Shown here: positions 1-5,696 of the stretch, in pieces
Layout of the letters: the number at the start of each line of letters is the position of its first letter
Numbering within the stretch: position 1 is the first letter of the stretch
Assembly: GCA_017615955.1 (NCBI GenBank)
Contig: JAFZZD010000289.1
Location: forward strand, 1-10,432
Direction: 5' to 3'
Origin: Victivallales bacterium
GTDB taxonomy: Bacteria; Verrucomicrobiota; Lentisphaeria; Oligosphaerales; Oligosphaeraceae
Length of the DNA: 10,432 nucleotides
Notes under the pieces: model-generated
Told to the model about the DNA's origin: nothing
Databases searched by the model: none
The model's input: the letters and a program-made list of their open reading frames with translations, nothing else
Made by a program: the position numbers and the translations under genes

Positions 1-1741
1 CCCCCCAGTCCATGTCCTTGTTCAAACCGTGGTATTCCGTCAGACGCATGTCAAATGCCCTCATCCAGCCGCCGTCCAGCCTTGGATCCGTACTGCTGAT
101 TTGTATGATTAGCAAAAAATCACGAAGTCTTTTATACATTGATTCAACTTTCGGCATTTGTATGAGCGACTGACGTTCCTTCTTGAGCCGCAAGAGAATG
201 GACAGACTGCACAGCACGTAGTTGTTGCAATATAGCAAATCCGCGATGGCATCCGAGCCATCCCCTACTGCAATGCCCGCTTCCACAGAATGCCCATCCA
301 GTCTAATGGCTGTTTCGCGTATGCCGCCGCAGTCCTCCTGAAGGGCCTCAAAAAAGTCCAGGACCTGGTTGATTTTATGTGAAAAGTCCTTTTTGGTGTA
401 GAATTGCGCACTGGATAGCATCAGGAGCCAGCGGCACCACGTAAAATTGTCCGAGTAGCCGAAGGGAGACACTTGCGGAAATGTCTCGGCGATTCTTTCT
501 ATGATCTTCAATGCGGCTGATGTGCATTCGTCATTGTGCAGTTGGAGCAGGAAAGCGACCATTTCCCCGTAATAGACAGGATTGTTTATGGACATGGCAT
601 CAGGCGGCATGGCATCTCCCTTGAAGGAGCCACAGCAGAGTCCATCTTTGGCAAGCCAGCGGAGCATGGCATTAGCCAGCTTCATTGCCGAGTCGCGGTA
701 GCGCTCCAGTCCCGTGCATTTGAAAAGTTGCCAGACTGCCAGGCCATCCCTGCCGGAATCCGAGGCCCAGACTGTGTTGGTATGGTCAAACCACTTGAAG
801 AAGCCATCAGGTCTTTGCCCGCCGCGCTGCAAGATGAAATCCGCCAGATTGCATCCTATGCGCGTCAATTCTTCCTGTTGCCATATCTGCCCTGCTGAAG
901 CAAATAACGCACCTGTCAGAAGTGTCGCATCCGTGCGAAGATTTGCACGTATTCCCAGATCATTGGAGCGTATCATCTCGAACATGCCTTTGGAACCATC
1001 GTCAGATATTAAAAGCCCTGATTTCAAGTGCCATTTCAATGCCTTCTTGACTGCTTGTTCCGATGTATTGCCAATTGAGAGTTGTTCGATAGGCGGAAAT
1101 GCCTTGAGGAAAGCCTCTTCCACAACTTCATCAGGGATATTTGCCAGCTCATTAAGTATCCTTTTCCAAAGGCCCATCCAAAGTCTGTATGGCTTTCTGA
1201 AAAGAGGATTGAATGCCGACAGGTCTGTCAAGGCGGAAAGCACATTTGCGTCAGCGTTCCTCAACAGCACTGGATAATGATAGCTTCCCTGCCGGAAGAT
1301 ATTATGTGTGCCAATGCAATCACCGACAACAGCAATCTCATTGCCTGGAAAACGCATTGCGGTGGGAAGGTAGAAGCCATCACGGGATTGCAGTGGATGT
1401 CCTTCCCATTCAATGTATTCCTGGTAGAAGTATCTTTCCCTGCCCATGGGACGGACGGATGTCAGAGAACCATGCAGATAGTCCTGCGCCATGTAGTTTT
1501 CAATGTAGAAGCTGCTTTCAGAACGACGCAGGGACAGCATTGCCTCAATCCATTCCAGGGACTGTTCTGGAATCACTTTGTCACCTTGTTCATAGTCGGG
1601 AAGTATCAGGTAAACATGTTCTGGCCCCGAGGAATGGGGCAGTTCCGAGGGCTTTGCGTAGAACGCCGCGCCTCCGCCCTTTGCCGCTACAAGTTCTATG
1701 AAAGTTCTGAATGCGCTGGTGCCGCCGCAAACATGGAACAT
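1..1741 (-). CDS. Large cytosolic protein, putative N-terminal GATase/ThuA-like region plus alpha/alpha-toroid region; 3' end off the window
   Basis: The minus-strand frame from the ATG at 1741 stays open for 580 codons to the left edge with no stop, so the gene is partial at its C-terminus. The start is supported by AAGGAG six bases upstream. There is no signal peptide, so the protein is probably cytoplasmic. Residues 1-160 (early VCGGTSAF, HVYLILPDY at 42-50, then MRFPGNEIAVVGDCIGTHN near 129-147) recall a degenerate class I glutamine-amidotransferase/ThuA-like fold. Residues 230-580 are helix-rich with repeated aromatic and acidic segments (DGFFKWFDHTNTVWASDSGRDG at about 312-333; GGWMRAFDMRLTEYHG at 557-572; DMDWG at 576-580). 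These resemble alpha/alpha-toroid sugar-acting proteins such as unsaturated uronidases, GH127-like enzymes and C5-epimerase C-termini. Both domain assignments are inferred from pattern, not from a profile match. It lies 29 bp downstream of the transporter gene, so the two are probably co-transcribed. Gene reality is near certain; function is unsure. Confidence 0.85.
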   Translation of the reverse strand, partial: MFHVCGGTSAFRTFIELVAAKGGGAAFYAKPSELPHSSGPEHVYLILPDYEQGDKVIPEQSLEWIEAMLSLRRSESSFYIENYMAQDYLHGSLTSVRPMGRERYFYQEYIEWEGHPLQSRDGFYLPTAMRFPGNEIAVVGDCIGTHNIFRQGSYHYPVLLRNADANVLSALTDLSAFNPLFRKPYRLWMGLWKRILNELANIPDEVVEEAFLKAFPPIEQLSIGNTSEQAVKKALKWHLKSGLLISDDGSKGMFEMIRSNDLGIRANLRTDATLLTGALFASAGQIWQQEELTRIGCNLADFILQRGGQRPDGFFKWFDHTNTVWASDSGRDGLAVWQLFKCTGLERYRDSAMKLANAMLRWLAKDGLCCGSFKGDAMPPDAMSINNPVYYGEMVAFLLQLHNDECTSAALKIIERIAETFPQVSPFGYSDNFTWCRWLLMLSSAQFYTKKDFSHKINQVLDFFEALQEDCGGIRETAIRLDGHSVEAGIAVGDGSDAIADLLYCNNYVLCSLSILLRLKKERQSLIQMPKVESMYKRLRDFLLIIQISSTDPRLDGGWMRAFDMRLTEYHGLNKDMDWG

Positions 1742-1770
1742 TTGTTTCTCCTTAAAGCGTAGTTAAAACA

Positions 1771-2646
1771 TCATACGGCAATGACACCTATGACTATCAA
1801 TACAAGTGCCGTGATTTGCAGAGGGGACAGCTTTTCCTTCAGGAAAAAGCGAGTGTAAAGCGTAAAAGCAATCATTTGGATTGAAATGCAGATTGGATAT
1901 GCTATGCCAGCACGTGAAATCGTGGAAAGCCATTTGATCGCAAAGAAGAGAGTTGCGTAGGATGTCAAGGCGAGCAGTCCCCACGTGAATGCGGCTGTGT
2001 AGAAGATCTTTATGTTTCCTTCTATGGGCTTGTGTCTTGCCAGGGCGATTATGCTGAAGGCGACTACGTATGTAAGCATAATGCAGCCTGTCTTTCCCAA
2101 TGCCGGCAATTGCGCATCCTTTCCTGCCGTGATGACGCAGATTTGCGCGGCGCCGCCGCATAATGTTGCCAGTATGGCAATGCCCAGGCGCTTGAATTCA
2201 AACTTGCCGAGCCCCTTTTGTTTTGCAAAGGCGGCAAGTGCCACGGCTATACAAAGGCACGTGATACCAATGCCATTGAGTATGGTGAATTGGTCCTTCA
2301 TGACAACTACACTCCATAAAAACGACACGGCAAATCCCATGGAGGACAGCGCCAGGTACAAGGCCGAGGCACTATATCCCAAGGTGGACATTACGCAGAT
2401 GTTGGAGCCCACATTGATGCAGCCGCCGATTAGCATCAAGGCAATGGGACGCAGGGCAATGGCGTCAGGCAATATCTGGCACCCGAAAAGCACCTTGCTC
2501 AAGCCAATGAAAAGCAGGGCCGTGGAGCCGCCTATGATGTAGAATGGCGTGAAATCCTTTACAGAATGACGCGCCTGCGACATGGCAACCGCAGTGATTG
2601 TCCATTGAATGCCAGTTGCTATGATGGCTAATAACCCGTAAATCAT
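1771..2646 (-). CDS. EamA/DMT-superfamily-like permease, 10 predicted membrane segments
   Basis: A 291-residue integral membrane protein. Hydrophobic segments fall near residues 1-21, 33-53, 67-87, 94-115, 121-140, 153-173, 184-204, 213-234, 241-264 and 274-291. This is the 5+5 layout of drug/metabolite transporters, and the C-terminus FFLKEKLSPLQITALVLIVI matches the typical end of the second EamA repeat (an acidic or basic loop, then a Gly/Ile-rich last helix). The family exports or imports small metabolites; the substrate cannot be read from sequence. The open frame continues upstream to 2841, but those 65 residues are translated heptamer repeat and GC hairpin DNA (low complexity, rich in DHRPQST). 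I therefore start at the ATG at 2646, immediately before the first membrane helix. The ribosome-binding site there is weak (AGAAGC at best). It stands at the head of a likely two-gene unit with the partial gene at 1-1741. Confidence 0.85.
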   Translation of the reverse strand: MIYGLLAIIATGIQWTITAVAMSQARHSVKDFTPFYIIGGSTALLFIGLSKVLFGCQILPDAIALRPIALMLIGGCINVGSNICVMSTLGYSASALYLALSSMGFAVSFLWSVVVMKDQFTILNGIGITCLCIAVALAAFAKQKGLGKFEFKRLGIAILATLCGGAAQICVITAGKDAQLPALGKTGCIMLTYVVAFSIIALARHKPIEGNIKIFYTAAFTWGLLALTSYATLFFAIKWLSTISRAGIAYPICISIQMIAFTLYTRFFLKEKLSPLQITALVLIVIGVIAV

Positions 2647-2661
2647 ATATGTGCTTCTGAA

Positions 2662-2856
2662 AAAGTGGACTGTGGCCTGTGGTCTGTGGTCTGTGGACTG
2701 TGGTCTGTGATGAGGCTGGAGGGACACTGATAGTGTTGTGCCTGCCAGGCGTGGATGGCAGTCACGCGTCCTGACGCGCGGCCCCTGGCCGCGCGGAATA
2801 GCATGCCTTCCAAACGCGGGGCATTCGCCCCGCGCACCCAACGATTCACAGTCGGT
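2662..2856 (+). repeat. Composite heptamer/hairpin element, copy 1
   Basis: This fills the 212-bp gap between the HAD gene and the transporter. It begins with six tandem heptamers at 2665-2706 (consensus GTGG[ATC]CT) and a decayed seventh. Three GC-rich inverted repeats follow: 2765-2778 (6-bp arms, 2-nt loop), 2775-2795 (9-bp arms CGCGCGGCC/GGCCGCGCG, 3-nt loop) and 2815-2834 (8-bp arms CGCGGGGC/GCCCCGCG, loop ATTC). It ends with GCGCACCCAACGATTCACAG, which parallels GCGCACCCCACTGTTCACTG at the end of copy 2 (9243-9262). No protein-coding character is seen. The hairpins lack a following T-run on either strand, so they are not clear intrinsic terminators. It probably belongs to a dispersed intergenic family in this genome. 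Confidence 0.7.
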
Positions 2857-2858
2857 AC

Positions 2859-3419
2859 TTATAAAATCAAAGAGGGGAACGCTTTCAGGCCTGCCTTGCG
2901 GGCGCCTTCAAGGGCGTATTCGCGGTCATCGTAAACGGTGGTCTCCGATGGTGCCGTGCCCAGGCGTTCCAGAACCAGGAAATATGCTTCTGGCGAGGAC
3001 TTTTCCATGCCGATTTCAATGGTTGAAATCACGCAGTCAAAGAAGCCAAACACGCCTGTGCGCTTCAGCGCAGCCACGGCGAGTTCCGTGGTGGTGGCCG
3101 TGAACAATGCCATTTTCACGCCGTCGTCATGCATTTGCTGAAGCGCCTCCATGACGCCTGGCAGAAGCGGCGCCTTCTCGCGATAGACGCTTTCAATGCC
3201 AGCCAATAGCTCCTGGCAGATTGTGGGCACGTCCTCGGTCAGGCCATAATCCTCCTTGAGGAACATGGCGCCTGCCTTTATTTCCAGAGGAGCAAGACGC
3301 TCCTTCAAATCTGCCTTGGGCACAAGCCCCTTGGATATGATATAGTCTATGCCCAGCCTGTCCCAGTACGGCATGCTGTCGATAATCGTGCCGTCCAGGT
3401 CTATGATTGCGCCCTTCAT
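2859..3419 (-). CDS. HAD-superfamily phosphatase (beta-phosphoglucomutase-like subfamily)
   Basis: A 186-residue cytosolic HAD hydrolase. Motif I is DLDGT with nucleophile D7 and acid/base D9. The helical cap covers about residues 15-85, motif II is TATT around T108, and motif III is the lysine K140 in GMEKSSPEAY. Motif IV is VYDDREYALEGARKAG with D164/D165 holding Mg2+. All catalytic positions are intact, so phosphatase (or mutase) activity on a small phosphorylated metabolite is expected; the substrate is unknown. The start at 3419 is chosen because MKGAIIDLDGT is the canonical beginning and GGAGG lies about 11 bases upstream, inside the last codons of the rex-like gene. Only 4 bp separate the two genes, implying translational coupling. 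The protein ends at FPSLIL directly after motif IV and is shorter than the usual 200-230 residues. The missing last strand/helix abuts the composite repeat. Confidence 0.9.
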   Translation of the reverse strand: MKGAIIDLDGTIIDSMPYWDRLGIDYIISKGLVPKADLKERLAPLEIKAGAMFLKEDYGLTEDVPTICQELLAGIESVYREKAPLLPGVMEALQQMHDDGVKMALFTATTTELAVAALKRTGVFGFFDCVISTIEIGMEKSSPEAYFLVLERLGTAPSETTVYDDREYALEGARKAGLKAFPSLIL

Positions 3420-3423
3420 CCCT

Positions 3424-4071
3424 TCAGTCCTCCGTAATGGGCTCACCTGATTCGTTTTTGCGTATCTTCGCAAAAAGGACAGCAAGTCCGCCTGCGATGA
3501 CCTCCCTTTGCACAATCACATCCTCTGGCACCTGAAGACAGATGTTGGCAAAGTTCCAGATGTACTTTATGCCCAGGGAAACCAGCGTATCAGCAATTGC
3601 CTGGGCACTGGCAGCGGGCACGCAGATGACGCCAACCTTGGGCGGCGACTGCTTCAGGCGCGTGCCTATCTCCGCAATGTCAAACACCTCATATCCATGT
3701 ATTTCATGGCCGACTTTGCGCGGGTCCGCGTCGAATACTGTCTCTATCCTGAAGTTGTATGACTGGAAGTCCCTGAAGCCCAGCAGGGCGGTGCCTAGTG
3801 AACCCGCGCCAATAAGTGTTGCGGATGTGCTTTTGTCCCAGCCAACAAAGCGCAAAATTGCGTCAATCAGCTCGTTGACTTTGAAGCCCTGGTGCCGCTT
3901 GCCAGAAAGGCCCGCCACGGCGATGTCCTTTCGCACCATGATGTGGGGTATGTTCATGTACTCGGCCAATTCCGCGCTGGAAACCCATTCCTGCCCAGAG
4001 GACCTGAGGCTGAACAACCTGTGCAGGTAGGTGGGCATGCGCCTTATGCTTGGTGAACTCTGGATTTTCAT
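3424..4071 (-). CDS. rex: Redox-sensing transcriptional repressor Rex
   Basis: A 215-residue protein with the two-domain architecture of Rex, which binds DNA when the NAD+/NADH ratio is high and releases it on NADH binding. Residues 10-70 form the winged helix (RMPTYLHRL, VSSAELAEYMNI, then VRKD at 46-49 in the recognition region). Residues 83-200 are the Rossmann domain, with GxGxxG as GAGSLG at 88-93 and the acidic strand-2 end VFDADPRKVG at 112-121. The NFA segment at 173-175 before VPEDV is also typical of Rex. The usual segment after VRKD (YFGEFGKRGVGY in common Rex proteins) is here VAGLSGKRHQGF, so the DNA-contact region is divergent and the operator may differ from the classical one. 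No convincing Shine-Dalgarno precedes the ATG. It is the first gene of a coupled pair with the HAD phosphatase. Confidence 0.9.
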   Translation of the reverse strand: MKIQSSPSIRRMPTYLHRLFSLRSSGQEWVSSAELAEYMNIPHIMVRKDIAVAGLSGKRHQGFKVNELIDAILRFVGWDKSTSATLIGAGSLGTALLGFRDFQSYNFRIETVFDADPRKVGHEIHGYEVFDIAEIGTRLKQSPPKVGVICVPAASAQAIADTLVSLGIKYIWNFANICLQVPEDVIVQREVIAGGLAVLFAKIRKNESGEPITED

Positions 4072-4099
4072 TGTGGGGTAATGCGGTATTTGAATGTGA

Positions 4100-4114
4100 G
4101 TGCCAAAGTGGCAC
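4100..4114. promoter_or_regulatory. Perfect 15-bp palindrome upstream of rex, candidate operator
   Basis: GTGCCAAAGTGGCAC has 6-bp arms and a 3-bp centre, 29 bp upstream of the rex ATG and within the probable promoter or leader. Its position suggests an operator, possibly for autoregulation. It does not match the classical Rex consensus (TTGTGA-N6-TCACAA), so which protein binds it is open. Chance occurrence of a 6-bp-arm palindrome is possible. Confidence 0.3.
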
Positions 4115-4196
4115 GGCTAGAATGGATTGCTCTTCACACTACAGTCAGATAAAAGTATTTCAAGCCTTTAAGAGACCAAACACATTAGTTACAAGG

Positions 4197-4285
4197 TAAT
4201 TGCAAAACTCCTGTAAAGGCATGCCTTAACCGCTGGCTGAAGCCAGCGGCTCCGACAGTTTGCGGCTTGGCGCGATAGTTTACGA
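4197..4285 (+). repeat. MITE/REP-like element, copy A
   Basis: About 89 bp in the rex/GH99 intergenic gap. It begins TAATTGCAAAACT and has a central stem-loop at 4230-4249 (CCGCTGGC/GCCAGCGG, 8-bp arms, TGAA loop). It then carries a 39-nt core (4243-4281) identical to 5647-5685 in copy B. Alignment to copy B needs no gap across the whole element. The right terminal repeat is decayed: TAGTTTACGAG here versus TAGTTTTGCAATTA in copy B. Neither copy contains coding sequence. The direct orientation on both sides of the GH99-like gene is notable. Confidence 0.8.
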
Positions 4286-4368
4286 GTACAAAAAGACTTG
4301 AAACGTGCATTACAATACAATATTTTCCCAGCTTTTCCAGTTAGTAATAGGTAAACGATTGATATTCA

Positions 4369-4393
4369 TGTGTGCTGCCATGAGCCGCACACA
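4369..4393 (-). terminator. Weak stem-loop downstream of the GH99-like gene
   Basis: TGTGTGC (4369-4375) and GCACACA (4387-4393) form a 7-bp stem with an 11-nt loop, 22 bp past the GH99-like stop codon on the minus strand. It could end that transcript, but no U-rich run follows it, so it is not a textbook intrinsic terminator. Apart from this stem I see nothing specific in 4286-4415. Confidence 0.2.
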
Positions 4394-4415
4394 CATTTCC
4401 TGTTCTCGCATTTGC

Positions 4416-5543
4416 CTAAAGAAATTGAGAAGTCACCTCTTTTATGGTGCGGAGATAAGCGTCCTTCTGGACAGTATCAGGCTCCAGATAACTACCTTCT
4501 GTCCATTCATTCCAGGCATTGATGAAGAGAATGCGCTCATCCTCGGGACGTTCCTGAAGCAAAGAGGCCAGTGCACACATCTCCTCACCAAAGGCTTTGG
4601 CATCAGGCTCCATCACGGGCAACCAAGGATATCCGCCTGGACGGAACACGTCAGACTGCACACAGCGCGGCGTGGAGTCCCATCCAGCCGTCGCCACGGG
4701 GAAATACGGAGCGGCCAAAGTAGCCTGAGCCCGTTTCGCAAGATTAATGTAGTCTTGCGCCTCCGTGGCAAAGTCCAGAGTCGGGAACTGCTTTATCCAA
4801 CGCGAACTGGTGCCAGCCGAATTGTAACTTGTATAACTGTCGAAGCCGAGCACTTCCACCCAGTCCCGTTGGGGACAGACGCAGAAAGGCTGGTTGTCCA
4901 AGTTGTCATACCATATCGCATTTAAATGTACGCCTGGCAGGCCAGCCTGGCGTGCCATTTCCCGAAGTTGCTCCAGTGCATGCGCAGCCTTATCGACACC
5001 GCCCATCCTGGCAATGAAACTGTTGACGGCATAGATGGAGAAGTACGGCACTCCACCTACCCGCCAATAACCCTCCTGGGTCATGTATCGTGTGACAACG
5101 TATTCCCAAACCTGAAGAATATTTTCCGATGTGATGGCACAGGGGTAAAGCGTCCTTGGGTTCATGGCGGATCCGTAGTTGCATGGATGCCGATCGCACC
5201 AGTCATGGTTGGCCCACATCAGCGCAAAGTTCAGCCTGTCGCGATTGGGTGCCTTCAGGAATCCCTCGTTCAATGCGCGTTCCAGATACGGCCCATCATA
5301 CCAGTACCAATCGAATACAAAGGCATCAATGCCAGCCTCGGAGGCAGCCGAGATTTTCCGCGCCATCACCTGCGGATCCGCCTCGTCCTCATATCCCCAC
5401 AATGGTATGCGCGGTTGGCGATGACCAGGAAAGCGTGGGCGGGCGCATTTCATCAACTCCCACTCCGTCCATCCAGGCCCATGGTACTCCTCGTTGCGGG
5501 AGTCCAGATGATAATTTGGAAAGTAGTATGCGGCAATCTGCAT
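4416..5543 (-). CDS. GH99-like / WbsX-family protein (glycan-active)
   Basis: A 375-residue protein without a signal peptide, hence probably cytosolic. The opening IAAYYFPNYH with GPGWTEWELMKCARPRFPGH (24-41 region) is characteristic of the WbsX / glycoside hydrolase family 99-like group found in O-antigen and polysaccharide clusters. It continues with AGIDAFVFDWYWYDG (70-84), ALMWANHDW (107-115), VGGVPYFSIY (162-171) and, near the end, NAWNEWTEG (342-350). In GH99 the catalytic carboxylates lie in an E-x-x-E motif within EW.EG; E346 and E349 reproduce that spacing, so the site appears intact. The expected TIM-barrel layout and length (about 350-380) agree. It may hydrolyse or transfer a sugar, but family annotations mix hydrolase and transferase names and I cannot choose. 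Start ATG 5543 has only a weak GAAGA upstream. Repeat elements A and B flank the gene. Confidence 0.88.
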   Translation of the reverse strand: MQIAAYYFPNYHLDSRNEEYHGPGWTEWELMKCARPRFPGHRQPRIPLWGYEDEADPQVMARKISAASEAGIDAFVFDWYWYDGPYLERALNEGFLKAPNRDRLNFALMWANHDWCDRHPCNYGSAMNPRTLYPCAITSENILQVWEYVVTRYMTQEGYWRVGGVPYFSIYAVNSFIARMGGVDKAAHALEQLREMARQAGLPGVHLNAIWYDNLDNQPFCVCPQRDWVEVLGFDSYTSYNSAGTSSRWIKQFPTLDFATEAQDYINLAKRAQATLAAPYFPVATAGWDSTPRCVQSDVFRPGGYPWLPVMEPDAKAFGEEMCALASLLQERPEDERILFINAWNEWTEGSYLEPDTVQKDAYLRTIKEVTSQFL

Positions 5544-5600
5544 CGTGAATCTTCAAGCTGGCGTATCAGGCGCCGATTTGATGTTTATTTGTAATGGAGA

Positions 5601-5693
5601 TAATTGCAAAACTATTGGCATTGCACGCCTTTTCCGCTGGCAAAAACCAGCGGCTCCGACAGTTTGCGGCTTGGCGCGATAGTTTTGCAATTA
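5601..5693 (+). repeat. MITE/REP-like element, copy B, with perfect 15-bp terminal inverted repeats
   Basis: A 93-bp element bounded by TAATTGCAAAACTAT (5601-5615) and its exact reverse complement ATAGTTTTGCAATTA (5679-5693). Inside are a 7-bp stem-loop (CCGCTGG at 5634-5640, CCAGCGG at 5647-5653) and the 39-nt core 5647-5685 shared without mismatch with copy A. No transposase is encoded, as expected for a MITE-like or palindromic intergenic unit mobilised in trans. The right end stops 3 bp from the stop codon of the secreted hydrolase gene (5697), so on the minus strand it would form a structured 3' end for that message. Obvious target-site duplications are not seen. Confidence 0.85.
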
Positions 5694-5696
5694 CCT

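Noticed and set aside
536..1762. Overlapping plus-strand frames (536-898, 714-1277, 1082-1762, 1213-1701)
   Set aside because: They overlap one another in different frames and are antisense to the continuous 580-codon minus-strand gene, which has a good ribosome-binding site and protein-like sequence.
2775..2834. Rho-independent terminator for the HAD gene
   Set aside because: The stems are strong, but no T-run follows on either strand. They are better described as part of the composite repeat, though they could still impede transcription.
2647..2841. 65-residue N-terminal extension of the transporter
   Set aside because: The extra residues translate tandem heptamers and GC hairpins (DHRPQST repeats); the first membrane helix begins right at the internal ATG 2646.
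4072..4190. Classical Rex operator (TTGTGA-N6-TCACAA)
   Set aside because: Scanned by eye on both strands; only isolated half-site-like words (TGTGAA, TTCACA) are present, not a spaced dyad.
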